A stretch of DNA of 64,000 nucleotides from UBA830 sp002295635 (GTDB taxonomy: Bacteria; Pseudomonadota; Alphaproteobacteria; MPNO01; UBA830): positions 1 to 64,000 of the forward strand of contig DBHK01000008.1 of NCBI GenBank assembly GCA_002295635.1. The letters are read 5' to 3'. Below are positions 44,132 through 53,595 of the stretch, one piece after another (the stretch's first letter is position 1; the number at the start of each line of letters is the position of its first letter). A program made the translations under genes and the position numbers. The notes below the pieces were generated by a model. It ran no database searches. It was not told where the DNA came from and saw only the letters and a list, made by a program, of their open reading frames with translations.

Positions 44132-46081
44132 ATGGACCAACGTAACCTAATTATGGCAATTGTGCTCAGCGTGTCTATCCTACTGGGCTTCCAAATATTC
44201 ATTGAAGCGCCTCGCCTCGAAAAGGAACGCGCCTCTCGAGAAGCGCAAAAAGTGCAAGATACCGCCAAGACCGTTCAGCCTGTCACGCCTGGTGCCATCC
44301 CTCCGGCAGTTAATACACCGGGGGTTCTTGGTGCGGCACCACCGGCAAGCGCCAATGCCCCGGTCGCGGGTCAGCCGGCGATGCGGCCGAAAGTCTCGCG
44401 CGAAAAAGTTCTCAACGCTTTCGCCAGGGTAAAAATTGTGACCGATCGCGTGATTGGGTCCATCCGCTTAAAAGGTGCGCTGATCGACGATCTAACGTTG
44501 CTTAACTATAGACAGACGATTGATGAAAACAGCCCAAATATAGTTCTTCTGTCACCTCTCGGTACTACAGAGGCATACTACGCACAGTTCGGATGGGTCT
44601 CTCAGACGGCCGACATAACGGTGCCAGGCGCCGATACTGTCTGGACCGCCGACAGAGAAAACCTCTCTATCGAAAAGCCGGTTACCCTGCGCTGGACTAA
44701 TGCGCAGGGCGTAGAATTCATCCAGACTATTTCCCTCGATAAGAACTTCATGTTCTCGATCCAACAGAAGGTTAGGAACGGCAGCGAAGGTTCAGTTACG
44801 ATTAATCCTTTCGGACTTATCTCCCTAACCGGCACGCCGGAGACATCGGGCTTTTGGATTCTGCATGAAGGTATGACCGGCGCTTTCAACGGTACATTGT
44901 TCGAGGAAAGCTATAGCTCCCTCCAAGATGAGGATGATGGTCTGATCGCTCCGGACGGCCAGACCAATTGGATCGGAATCACCGCAAAATATTTTGCGAC
45001 TGCGCTCGTGCCAGACCAAAAGACCCAGAATAAAGGCCGATGGGTGCACAGCACATCTCGAGGACAGTCGGAAAAATACCAAGCGGATTACCTTGCATCC
45101 GCGAGCCTTCTAGCGCCCGGAGAGACAGGGGAATACAAGACCCGCCTATTTGCTGGAGCAAAAGAGGTCAAGCTACTGGATTCCTATCGCGACAAGCTGT
45201 CGCTCCCTGTCTTCGATAAGCTCGTCGATTTTGGCTGGTTTTACTATCTAACTAAGCCCATTTTCTACGCTATTGAATACTTTAATCGCATACTGGGAAA
45301 TTTTGGGCTGGCAATTTTACTGCTGACGGTTTTGATAAAAATCGCCTTCTTCCCGCTGGCGAACAAATCATATAGATCGATGAGCCGGCTCAAAAAGCTG
45401 CAACCTAAGATGATCGAGATCCGGGACCGGTATAAAGATGATCGTCAGCGTCAGAACCAGGCTATGATGGAACTTTATAAAAAGGAGGGGGCGAATCCGA
45501 TGTCTGGCTGCTTCCCGATCCTTATCCAGATTCCTGTTTTCTTTGCTCTCTATAAGGTACTATTTGTGACCATTGAAATGCGCCACGCGCCTTTTTTCGG
45601 TTGGATTCAGGATCTTTCAGCACCCGACCCACTCGGTATACTTATTCTGTTCGGTCTGATTCCCTGGGACGTACCTCAGGCGCTAACCATCGTGAATGTC
45701 GGTATTTGGCCTATCATCATGGGCCTCACGATGTTCCTCCAGCAAAAGCTTAATCCGCAACCGGCAGACCCAATGCAGGCAAAAATCTTCATGGTACTGC
45801 CGATTGTTTTTACATTCCTGCTGGGCGGTTTCCCGGCGGGTTTGGTAATATACTGGGCGTGGAACAACACGCTATCGATTGCTCAACAATGGGTTATCAT
45901 GCGCCAGATGGGAGTGTCCGCTTCGGGCGAATCCATTAACGAAGAAATACCGAAAGCGCCACCCCGGGGAAACAGTCGGAAGGAACCGCCGAAGAAAGAA
46001 ACAGATAATTCAGCGCCACCTCAGAAAACAACGAAGGCTAAGGCAAAGGGCAAGACCCGCCGCCAGCGGAAACGCCGCTAA
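44132..46081 (+). CDS. yidC: membrane protein insertase YidC
   Basis: The 649-residue inner-membrane protein inserts and folds membrane proteins, alone or with SecYEG. It has an N-terminal membrane segment, a proline/alanine-rich linker, a large periplasmic domain (about residues 95-350), and the C-terminal five-segment core with FGLAILLLTVLIKIAFFPL, MMELYKKEGANPMSGCFPIL and FPAGLVIYWAWNNTLSIAQQ. A basic tail rich in Lys and Arg suits ribosome binding. Neighbours are as expected for alphaproteobacteria. Confidence 0.97.
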   Translation: MDQRNLIMAIVLSVSILLGFQIFIEAPRLEKERASREAQKVQDTAKTVQPVTPGAIPPAVNTPGVLGAAPPASANAPVAGQPAMRPKVSREKVLNAFARVKIVTDRVIGSIRLKGALIDDLTLLNYRQTIDENSPNIVLLSPLGTTEAYYAQFGWVSQTADITVPGADTVWTADRENLSIEKPVTLRWTNAQGVEFIQTISLDKNFMFSIQQKVRNGSEGSVTINPFGLISLTGTPETSGFWILHEGMTGAFNGTLFEESYSSLQDEDDGLIAPDGQTNWIGITAKYFATALVPDQKTQNKGRWVHSTSRGQSEKYQADYLASASLLAPGETGEYKTRLFAGAKEVKLLDSYRDKLSLPVFDKLVDFGWFYYLTKPIFYAIEYFNRILGNFGLAILLLTVLIKIAFFPLANKSYRSMSRLKKLQPKMIEIRDRYKDDRQRQNQAMMELYKKEGANPMSGCFPILIQIPVFFALYKVLFVTIEMRHAPFFGWIQDLSAPDPLGILILFGLIPWDVPQALTIVNVGIWPIIMGLTMFLQQKLNPQPADPMQAKIFMVLPIVFTFLLGGFPAGLVIYWAWNNTLSIAQQWVIMRQMGVSASGESINEEIPKAPPRGNSRKEPPKKETDNSAPPQKTTKAKAKGKTRRQRKRR

Positions 46082-46104
46082 GCCCGGCTAACGGAGCCCA
46101 AGTC

Positions 46105-46761
46105 GTGACGTATTTGAAGGACTCAGAGGAGCTTGATCGGGAAATGGTTGAGCGCGGCCGTTGGCTGTTTGCGCAGGAATGTGTTTTTGTTTCTGGTGCG
46201 GTCAACTATGACGGTGTGCCGGAAGCTAGACTACCGGAGATCGCTTTCGTCGGCCGCTCTAATGTCGGGAAGTCTAGCCTGGTAAATGCGCTGACAGGCC
46301 GTAAAACCTTGGCGCGCACGTCGAACACACCTGGACGCACCCAGCAGATCAATTTCTTTCAGATCCCGGGCGCGCTGATGCTAGCGGATCTCCCGGGTTA
46401 CGGATACGCCAAGGCATCAAAGACCGACATTAGGCGGTGGACCGGTCTGATATTTGATTATCTTCGCGGTCGCCCATCTCTTCGACGCGTCTGTCTGTTG
46501 ATTGATGCACGGCGGGGACTGAAGGACAATGACGTGGAGGTTATGAATGACCTAGATGAATCCGCCGTCTCCTATCAAATCATTCTGACCAAATGCGACA
46601 AAGTAAAACCGAACACTCTTGCAGAGCTGACCGACGCGACCGCTAACAACATTGTAAAGCATGTGGCTGCCCACCCGGCGATTATCCGCACCAGTTCGGT
46701 TAAGAATAATGGTATTGATGAATTACGCACAGAACTGGCAATGATGGCCGATATCCGCTAA
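46105..46761 (+). CDS. engB: ribosome biogenesis GTPase YihA/EngB
   Basis: A 218-residue GTPase with G1 GRSNVGKSS, the switch I Thr in TPGRTQQINFF, G3 DLPGYGYA, G4 TKCDK and a G5 near TSSVKN. It is needed for assembly of the large ribosomal subunit. It starts with GTG at 46105, with GGAG eight bases upstream. It lies between yidC and argB. Confidence 0.95.
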   Translation: MTYLKDSEELDREMVERGRWLFAQECVFVSGAVNYDGVPEARLPEIAFVGRSNVGKSSLVNALTGRKTLARTSNTPGRTQQINFFQIPGALMLADLPGYGYAKASKTDIRRWTGLIFDYLRGRPSLRRVCLLIDARRGLKDNDVEVMNDLDESAVSYQIILTKCDKVKPNTLAELTDATANNIVKHVAAHPAIIRTSSVKNNGIDELRTELAMMADIR

Positions 46762-46811
46762 ACGCGGATAATTATATTGAGTCTTATGGTACGTTTGCCC
46801 GAGAAATTCCA

Positions 46812-47741
46812 ATGGCACAGATTCGAAAGACCGATAAGAAGAATATTTCTAATCTCAAGTCGCTTCTCCGTACTGTGGAAACCCTCACTGAGGCCCTTCC
46901 CTATCTACAGAAATTCGGAGGTAAAACATTCGTCATCAAATATGGTGGCCACGCGATGGGGGATAAGAAGCTCGCCGAGCAATTTGCCGGCGATATAGCA
47001 TTACTCAAACAAGTCGGGATTAACCCCGTAATAGTCCATGGCGGTGGGCCGCAGATTGGCGACATGCTTAATCAGATGAAGATCGAAAGTGAATTCATCA
47101 ACGGACTACGTGTGACCGATAAACGTACCGTCGAAATCGTCGAAATGGTCTTGGCAGGATCCATTAACAAGGAAGTTGTCACCGCTATTAACGACGCTGG
47201 TGGAACTGCCGTTGGCATCTCTGGAAAGGACGGCAACCTCATCCAGGCCCGAAAGCTTAAATACAAGCGAATGACGGATTCTAATGTCGAGGAGGCCGTA
47301 GACCTTGGTTTTGTTGGAGAACCATATGCAGTTAATACCAAGGTGCTGGATACGCTTGCCAGTTCCCATATGATACCAGTGATTGCCCCGCTTGGCATTG
47401 GGCTGCATGGCACAACATACAATATCAACGCCGACACCGCAGCCGGCGCCATTGCCGGTGCGATCGGGGCAGCTCGTCTGTTGATGCTTACGGACGTGGC
47501 TGGCGTACTCGACAAGAAAGGCGAATTGATCACCGACATCACTGCCCGCCAAGCAGACGCATTAATCAAAAACGGTACAATCTCCGGAGGAATGATCCCC
47601 AAGATAGAGACATGTCTCGATGCGGTAAAAGACGGTGTCGAAGCATCGGTGATTCTGGATGGTCGTGTTCCGCACGCTCTTCTACTAGAAATTTTTACAG
47701 AACATGGTGCTGGTACAATGATCCGAGCCAAGGAAGGCTAA
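46812..47741 (+). CDS. argB: acetylglutamate kinase
   Basis: The 309-residue enzyme phosphorylates N-acetylglutamate, the second step of arginine synthesis. It has FVIKYGGHAM near the N-terminus, VIVHGGGPQIG (ATP-binding), the substrate region around INADTAAGAIAGAIGA, and LTDVAGVL. An N-terminal helix before KYGG (residues 1-40) is the kind linked with arginine feedback inhibition in other ArgB enzymes. Start 46812 fits the family; the frame upstream adds no matching sequence. Confidence 0.96.
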   Translation: MAQIRKTDKKNISNLKSLLRTVETLTEALPYLQKFGGKTFVIKYGGHAMGDKKLAEQFAGDIALLKQVGINPVIVHGGGPQIGDMLNQMKIESEFINGLRVTDKRTVEIVEMVLAGSINKEVVTAINDAGGTAVGISGKDGNLIQARKLKYKRMTDSNVEEAVDLGFVGEPYAVNTKVLDTLASSHMIPVIAPLGIGLHGTTYNINADTAAGAIAGAIGAARLLMLTDVAGVLDKKGELITDITARQADALIKNGTISGGMIPKIETCLDAVKDGVEASVILDGRVPHALLLEIFTEHGAGTMIRAKEG

Positions 47742-47914
47742 TCTGGCATAAAATCAGCGAAGCATTGGAGTTACCTCCACAAATGCACCACATTTGAAGT
47801 CTTACATATGTTTATCTAGTATTTTGTTCGTGGATAAACCCTCGGGTATTGTCTTTACGGTCGTGGCAGTTAAAGCTTTTTACCTTAGGCGTCGAGGAGG
47901 GTCGAAATCGTAGT

Positions 47915-48598
47915 ATGTCAGACTATTTTACAGCGGACTGCATAGACCACATTGAGGCATGGGTTTTTGATTTGGATAACACCCTGTATCCCACTACTCC
48001 CGAGATGCTGGCCCAGATCGATGATTTGATGGGCTCTTTTATCTCAGACTTCCTGAGTGTTGATCGGGTGGAGGCGCGACGCATTCAGAAGGGTTATTTC
48101 CGGAGCTATGGACTCACACTTAGGGGACTTATGATTGAGCACGGACTTGAACCTCAAGTCTACATCGACCACCTTTCCCGGGTCGATCTCAGCGGGGTAA
48201 GGCCCGACCCCCAACTTGCTGATACTCTGGCCAATCTTGGCGGCCGTAAGTTTATTTATACAAACGCGTTTACCGAACATACCCGTGAGGTAATGGAACG
48301 GATCGGTATCGTCGATCATTTTGACGGCGTGTTTGATATAAGTGACGCGGGTTTTGTTCCCAAGCCCGCGATTGAATCGTATCGCCGTTTGTGCGAACTG
48401 CACGATATCAACCCTTCACGAGCAGTAATGGTTGAAGATATCGCACGCAATCTAGAACCCGCAGCAGAGCTTGGGATGAGGACGGTCTGGGTACGCACCG
48501 ACACCGACTGGGCAAAAGCTAATAATGAAACTAGTCATATCAACTATGTTACAGATAACCTCTCTACTTGGCTGCGTGACGTTATCAATCGTAGTTGA
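47915..48598 (+). CDS. HAD-family pyrimidine 5'-nucleotidase-like phosphatase
   Basis: The 227-residue protein has HAD motif I FDLDNTLYP (nucleophile D19), motif II in FIYTNAF, the lysine in FVPKP and motif III/IV in VMVEDIARNLEPA. This form matches the Sdt1-like pyrimidine 5'-nucleotidase group, probably dephosphorylating UMP/CMP or related compounds. ATG at 47915 is chosen; the frame extends to 47849 but its leader is not family-like. It lies between argB and dapD. Confidence 0.9.
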   Translation: MSDYFTADCIDHIEAWVFDLDNTLYPTTPEMLAQIDDLMGSFISDFLSVDRVEARRIQKGYFRSYGLTLRGLMIEHGLEPQVYIDHLSRVDLSGVRPDPQLADTLANLGGRKFIYTNAFTEHTREVMERIGIVDHFDGVFDISDAGFVPKPAIESYRRLCELHDINPSRAVMVEDIARNLEPAAELGMRTVWVRTDTDWAKANNETSHINYVTDNLSTWLRDVINRS

Positions 48599-48667
48599 GT
48601 AGTTTCCACAGCCAAAGAAATTCCTATATATTCGCGCCGAATTTTAATGGGGAAAAGTGATCGGGAC

Positions 48668-49525
48668 ATGAGTAACAGCACACTTGAAGAAGCAATAGAC
48701 CGGGCTTGGGAAGACCGGGACAACATCACGCCAGATACAAAGGGCGAAAGTCGAGACGCAATCGACGCAGCACTCGAAGGCTTGGACTCCGGGACACTAC
48801 GTGTCGCGGAGAAAAGCAACGGCGGCTGGACCGTCAATCAATGGCTAAAGAAATCCGTACTTCTATCCTTCCGTATTTTTGATATGGCGCCGTTAGCAGG
48901 CGGCCCTTCTTTTCCCGGTATCGGGGACAGCTCTTGGTTCGACAAAGTTCCATCAAAATTTGCTGGTTGGGATGAAGCAAAATTCCGCGACGCCGGCTTC
49001 CGCGCTGTGCCCAACTGCACAGTCCGCCGCTCGGTATATTTGGCACCTGGCGTGGTCCTGATGCCGAGTTTTGTAAATTTAGGTGCTTATGTAGACTCGG
49101 GCACAATGGTCGATACATGGGCAACGATAGGCTCGTGCGCGCAGATCGGTAAGGATTGTCATATCTCTGGCGGTGTCGGGATTGGCGGCGTCCTAGAACC
49201 GCTACAGGCTGACCCCGTCATAGTCGAGGACAACTGCTTTATCGGTGCCCGTTCGGAAGTTGCTGAAGGCGTGATCATAGAGGAAGGCGCCGTTCTTTCG
49301 ATGGGTGTTTTTCTCGGTCAATCGACTAAAATTGTGAATCGCGAAACCGGCGAAATTATCTCTGGCCGCGTTCCCGCTTACTCGGTCGTCGTCCCAGGTT
49401 CAATGCCGGGAAAAAATCTACCCGATGGTAGCGATGGGCCGAGCCTTTACTGTGCGGTCATCGTTAAACAAGTTGACGAGCAGACACGTTCAAAGACCTC
49501 TATTAACGATCTATTGAGGGACTGA
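48668..49525 (+). CDS. dapD: tetrahydrodipicolinate N-succinyltransferase
   Basis: DapD succinylates tetrahydrodipicolinate in lysine and meso-diaminopimelate synthesis. The 285-residue protein has an N-terminal helical domain (MSNSTLEEAIDRAW) and a C-terminal left-handed beta-helix of hexapeptide repeats, seen in SGTMVDTWATIGSCAQIG and GVGIGGVLEPL. ATG at 48668 fits the family; an ATG at 48647 adds seven residues. It is followed immediately by dapE, the later enzyme of the same pathway. Confidence 0.96.
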   Translation: MSNSTLEEAIDRAWEDRDNITPDTKGESRDAIDAALEGLDSGTLRVAEKSNGGWTVNQWLKKSVLLSFRIFDMAPLAGGPSFPGIGDSSWFDKVPSKFAGWDEAKFRDAGFRAVPNCTVRRSVYLAPGVVLMPSFVNLGAYVDSGTMVDTWATIGSCAQIGKDCHISGGVGIGGVLEPLQADPVIVEDNCFIGARSEVAEGVIIEEGAVLSMGVFLGQSTKIVNRETGEIISGRVPAYSVVVPGSMPGKNLPDGSDGPSLYCAVIVKQVDEQTRSKTSINDLLRD

Positions 49526-49527
49526 AG

Positions 49528-50688
49528 ATCATCGTTGACGCAGTTGAACTTGCCCGAAATTTGATCCGCTGCCCAAGCGTAACGCCGAAGGATGCAGGCG
49601 CGCTGGGCGTATTGCAAACGGCGTTGGAGGAGATGGGCTTTACCTGTCATCGACTGCTTTTCTCGGACACGGAATCTCCGGAAGTTGACAATCTTTACGC
49701 CCGACTCGGGGATTCTTCCCCCAACTTTTGTTTCGCCGGCCATACCGATGTCGTGCCATTGGGTAATCTCGAAGCTTGGTCAGTGGATCCATTCGGTGCA
49801 GAGATCATCGACGGTTTTCTCTTCGGACGAGGTGCGACCGATATGAAAGGGTCTATCGCCGCATTTGTCGAAGCAGTCAGCCGGTTGCTCGCGGATAGCG
49901 ATGTGCAGGGTTCAATCAGCCTCCTAATAACCGGCGACGAGGAAGGGCCCGCCATCAACGGTACCAAAAAAATTCTGCATTGGATGGCAAAGCAGGGCGA
50001 GGCTATCGACGTCTGCCTAGTGGGAGAGCCTACCAATCCTGATAAGTTGGGTGATATGGTCAAAATTGGCCGTCGTGGGAGCCTTACTGGGCAACTAACG
50101 GTCATGGGTGTGCAAGGACACACTGCCTATCCGCACCTGGCGGAAAATCCTCTGCCACGACTGATAAAGATGCTTGATGCAATTTCCTCATACGAACTTG
50201 ACAAGGGCACTGATTATTTCCAGCCATCAAACCTCCAGCTAACGACGATCGACACAGGGAATCCAGCGTCGAACGTCATCCCCGCGTCCGTGTCGGCCGG
50301 TTTCAATATTCGTTTCAACGACCTCCACACCGGTGAAAGCCTGACTCGATGGCTAAGAGAACAGTGTGACGCCGAGGGAGGGAAATACGAGCTGGATATT
50401 ACCGTGTCAGGCGAGGCCTTTTTGACACCGCCTGGGGAATTTAGCTCGTTGATCGCAAAATCCGTAGAAGAAACCACTGGTAATTCTCCGGCACTCAGCA
50501 CGTCGGGTGGAACGTCGGATGCGAGATTTATAAAGGATTTCTGCCCCGTGGCTGAATTTGGTTTAGTAAGCCATACTATGCACAAGGTAGATGAACGCAT
50601 CGCCGTCGCGGATATCCGCGACCTGACAGATATTTATACGGCGATATTATCGAAATATTTTGCGAACTTAGCTCCGACTGAATCATGA
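49528..50688 (+). CDS. dapE: succinyl-diaminopimelate desuccinylase, unusual start codon
   Basis: DapE removes succinate from N-succinyl-LL-diaminopimelate with two metal ions. Motifs are FAGHTDVVP, the metal loop GRGATDMKGSIAAFV, TGDEEGPAINGT (catalytic Glu), GEPTNPDKLGD, and SGGTSDARFIKD. The family N-terminus reads IVDAVELARNLIRCPSVTP here, but no ATG, GTG or TTG precedes it; codon 1 is ATC at 49528, three bases after the dapD stop, with GAGGG about eight bases upstream. A TTG at 49561 would cut off the first helix. The call of an ATC start is inferred from family alignment and the ribosome binding site. Confidence 0.93.
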   Translation: MIVDAVELARNLIRCPSVTPKDAGALGVLQTALEEMGFTCHRLLFSDTESPEVDNLYARLGDSSPNFCFAGHTDVVPLGNLEAWSVDPFGAEIIDGFLFGRGATDMKGSIAAFVEAVSRLLADSDVQGSISLLITGDEEGPAINGTKKILHWMAKQGEAIDVCLVGEPTNPDKLGDMVKIGRRGSLTGQLTVMGVQGHTAYPHLAENPLPRLIKMLDAISSYELDKGTDYFQPSNLQLTTIDTGNPASNVIPASVSAGFNIRFNDLHTGESLTRWLREQCDAEGGKYELDITVSGEAFLTPPGEFSSLIAKSVEETTGNSPALSTSGGTSDARFIKDFCPVAEFGLVSHTMHKVDERIAVADIRDLTDIYTAILSKYFANLAPTES

Positions 50689-51269
50689 TTTCCAGCCGTG
50701 AGGTCTTTCTTTCAATATACGGGGCCTATCAATTTGCGAAGTTCAAGCGCAACGCGGTGGACTATTTCGAAAATACTCCGAAAGCATTCTGGCGATCATT
50801 TTCTTCGGCACTGATCGCTCTACCCGCATACATTCTACTGGTGTCACAAAATTTCGTGGAACGGCCCGTTAACGTCTCGGGTGCAAGAATTGTGATAGTG
50901 GAGTCGACTGCATATGTGATCGGTTGGGTAATCTTTCCTCTGATCATGATATCATTTACAGACACTCTGAACCGGTTCGATCGGTACTATCGGTTTGTCG
51001 CGGCTTGGAACTGGTCAATCATACTGCAGGTGCTACTTTTTCTATCCGTAACCACCCTGATTACGACTGGGATTGTACCTGCACAGCTTGCCGGATTCGT
51101 GAGTCTGATAGCAATAATCACGATCCTATTTTATCAGGGTTACATTGCAACCATGACTCTAGAAATACGGGCGAGCGCTGCTCTCATAGTGGTTTCCATA
51201 GATTTCGTATTGGCTCTATGCCTCAAGATTTTAATACAGTCTTTCTACACCGATTATTCCGGCGCCTGA
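50685..51269 (+). CDS. polytopic membrane protein of unknown function
   Basis: A 194-residue protein starting ISSREVFLSIYGAYQFAKF and carrying about four to five hydrophobic segments (such as FSSALIALPAYILLV, VIGWVIFPLIMISF, IILQVLLFLSVTTLI and AGFVSLIAIITILFY). I do not recognise a family. Its start overlaps the dapE stop by four bases, so it is translated with the lysine genes, and its end converges with truA, overlapping it by about 16 bases. It may be a YIP1-like membrane protein, but this is a guess. Confidence 0.75.
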   Translation: MISSREVFLSIYGAYQFAKFKRNAVDYFENTPKAFWRSFSSALIALPAYILLVSQNFVERPVNVSGARIVIVESTAYVIGWVIFPLIMISFTDTLNRFDRYYRFVAAWNWSIILQVLLFLSVTTLITTGIVPAQLAGFVSLIAIITILFYQGYIATMTLEIRASAALIVVSIDFVLALCLKILIQSFYTDYSGA

Positions 51270-52021
51270 CTACTATCCATATTGGGGTATTCAACCTCAA
51301 CAAGATAAAGGCCGTCCGGCGGTGCAGTGGGCCCGGCAGCTGATCGGTCTTCAGCTGCCAAAGCTGCTAACAAATCAGCAGCTGTCCATTTACGAGACCC
51401 GACTAACTCCAAAGAGCCCGCAAAGTTTCGGATCTGATGATGCAGAAATGATTGTGCCCGCACGTGTATCTGAATTTCATCACCCTTCCGGATTACGCTC
51501 AATTCTTCAATTGTCCGAACCGGTGATTTGGCCTGACACATCGCAGCTCGAAAGCTCGTGAAGTTGTGGCGGCCGACTAGAGCCTGTGCCGCAGCGTGCA
51601 TAGCCTTCGTGTCCAGCGGTAACGGTACATGCCAAACTCGGCCGGCCTCCAATGTCGGGCGCGGGCGCCTGTTCAAAATGCGGTAAAGGTATGTTCTTCT
51701 CACTGCGGAAATCCGGGCATGAAAATTAGGCATTACCTGGACCGCGTCGGTAACGACGATTTGCTCGTTCCTCATATGAGCGTTCAGTGCTTCTCGAATG
51801 GTGTGCGCACTGGCCTGTTTTTTTATGTCGACATGCGCTACTTGGCCCATCGCATGCACACCGGCATCAGTCCGCCCGGCTCCATGCACCCGCGTCTCCT
51901 CTCCGCAGAAATGAAAAACAGCCTCTTCCATAGATTGCTGTATCGACCGACCGTTCTCTTGCCGTTGCCAACCGACATAAGACCCTCCATCATATTCAAC
52001 AGTCAGCTTCCAGCGGATCAT
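51254..52021 (-). CDS. truA: tRNA pseudouridine synthase A
   Basis: The 255-residue enzyme modifies U38-40 of tRNA anticodon arms. It has DGGSYVGWQRQ, the catalytic-aspartate motif HGAGRTDAGVHAMGQVAHV, and LRRTYLYRIL-like RRTYLYRILNR, plus HNFTSFRA. Its start overlaps the fmt stop by four bases. It is the last gene of def-fmt-truA. Confidence 0.96.
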   Translation of the reverse strand: MIRWKLTVEYDGGSYVGWQRQENGRSIQQSMEEAVFHFCGEETRVHGAGRTDAGVHAMGQVAHVDIKKQASAHTIREALNAHMRNEQIVVTDAVQVMPNFHARISAVRRTYLYRILNRRPRPTLEAGRVWHVPLPLDTKAMHAAAQALVGRHNFTSFRAAMCQAKSPVRTIEELSVIRKGDEIQIHVRAQSFLHHQIRNFAGSLELVGSRKWTAADLLAALAAEDRSAAGPTAPPDGLYLVEVEYPNMDSSQAPE

Positions 52022-52926
52022 GTGAAAACAACCCCGAACGGTGCAGGGTTGCCCCTGAGGTAATCTTCCGCAGACATTGCCAATTTTCCCGAGCGTTGGA
52101 CCGAAGTTATGGCCAGCGCACCCTTACCGCAAGCTATAGTCAGGGGTTCCGCTACAACTGTCCCAGGGGGAGCGGTCCCCCCAGTTTCCGGGACAGCTGC
52201 CAGGATGCGTAAGCGTTGGCCGTTGTGTTCACACCAGACACCGGGCCAAGGGTTTAGTGCACGCACCCACCTGTCAAGATCAGCTGCATCCTTCGTCCAG
52301 TCAATACGACCCTCACTGCGATCAAGTTTCGGGGCATAAGTGACGCCAATTTTCGGTTGTGGTACCGGGGTCGGGTGGTTCCCCGATAGAGTATCGACAA
52401 TCAGGCGGCCACCGATTTCCGATAGTACGTCATGAAGATCGGATGTTGTGGTGGTTGAACTTATCGGCAAGGACTGGGTCGCCAGCATGTGCCCGGTATC
52501 GAGGCCTTCATCCATCTGCATGATCGTGATGCCAGTCTCTGTATCTCCAGCAAGAATTGCGCGCTGGATGGGTGCTGCGCCGCGCCATCTCGGTAGTAAC
52601 GAGGCATGTATGTTTAGACAACCGAGCCTAGGGGCGCGGAGGAATGGCTGGGGAAGAATAAGACCATAGGCGGCAACGACGGCTACGTCAGCATTCATCT
52701 GAGTGAACTCGTCCAACGCGGCCGTATTTTTTAGGTTTGTTGGACATCGGACTTTGAGACCCAGAGATTCTGCTAATGCCTGAATAGGCGATGGCCGCTC
52801 ATTATAGCCCCGTCCAGCGGGACGGGGTGGCTGAGAATAGACGCAGACTACGTTATGACCAGCGGCGAGAATCTCCGACAACGCGGGGACTGCAAAGTCG
52901 GGAGTTCCCATGAATATAACTCGCAC
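52018..52926 (-). CDS. fmt: methionyl-tRNA formyltransferase
   Basis: The 302-residue enzyme formylates Met-tRNAfMet for translation initiation. It begins VIFMGTPDFAVPAL and has the formyltetrahydrofolate site NIHASLLPRWRGAAPIQRAIL and DTETGITIMQMDEGLDTG. It is separated by 11 bases from def and overlaps truA by four. Length is normal. Confidence 0.97.
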   Translation of the reverse strand: MRVIFMGTPDFAVPALSEILAAGHNVVCVYSQPPRPAGRGYNERPSPIQALAESLGLKVRCPTNLKNTAALDEFTQMNADVAVVAAYGLILPQPFLRAPRLGCLNIHASLLPRWRGAAPIQRAILAGDTETGITIMQMDEGLDTGHMLATQSLPISSTTTTSDLHDVLSEIGGRLIVDTLSGNHPTPVPQPKIGVTYAPKLDRSEGRIDWTKDAADLDRWVRALNPWPGVWCEHNGQRLRILAAVPETGGTAPPGTVVAEPLTIACGKGALAITSVQRSGKLAMSAEDYLRGNPAPFGVVFT

Positions 52927-52937
52927 GGCGGGTACCC

Positions 52938-53474
52938 TCAGACGCCCGCTTTGGCTCTCGAATCGGCGCGTATTTTTTTCAGCTTGGTTAGTTTTCGCAT
53001 TATCATGCTGCGCTTGAGGCCTGAGATATGATCAACGAAAAGCACACCATCGAGATGATCAATCTCGTGCTGAATACACTTTGCGAGAAACCCATCCATA
53101 TCCCTCTCGCAAATCTTGTTTTCGTAGTCGAGGTAACTTATTCGCACCATGTCGGGTCGCTTAACCTCCGCAAAGTGCTCGGGTAATGACAAACAACCTT
53201 CCTCGAACGCAGATAATTCATCGGAGGCGTCAACTATCTGGGGATTTGCGAGGCGTATCGGCTGCGGCTTCCCATCCGCGCGGGCTACATCGACTACGAT
53301 GACCCGTTTTAGAACACCGACTTGGGGTGCCGCCAGCCCCACACCGGGTGCCGCATACATTGTCTGAAGCATATCGTCCATCAGACGGCGTACGCCATCA
53401 TCAACATATTCGACCGGATGAGAGACTTTTTTCAGTCTCGGATCAGGGGCGGTGATAATAGGCATTAATGCCAT
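52938..53474 (-). CDS. def: peptide deformylase
   Basis: The 178-residue metalloenzyme removes the N-formyl group from new proteins. All three motifs are present: GVGLAAPQVG, EGCLSLPE and QHEIDHLDG. It is the first gene of the def-fmt-truA unit and divergent from rmuC, the two starts being about 120 bases apart. Two ATGs (53474 and 53465) are possible. Confidence 0.97.
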   Translation of the reverse strand: MALMPIITAPDPRLKKVSHPVEYVDDGVRRLMDDMLQTMYAAPGVGLAAPQVGVLKRVIVVDVARADGKPQPIRLANPQIVDASDELSAFEEGCLSLPEHFAEVKRPDMVRISYLDYENKICERDMDGFLAKCIQHEIDHLDGVLFVDHISGLKRSMIMRKLTKLKKIRADSRAKAGV

Positions 53475-53595
53475 AGTATCGAAATCCTTAGTTTTCAGTT
53501 GGAATTAGGTATGCTTTCGGTTCCACAGGGTCAAGCGTGACTTAAAAGTGTCGACGATCAGCCGATTCGGAGAAGTTCGTGATACGTTCTTTCCT

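Noticed and set aside
47790..47815. A possible tRNA-Sec anticodon arm (CTTCAAA on the minus strand)
   Set aside because: The flanking bases do not pair into an anticodon stem and no acceptor or long variable arm is present.
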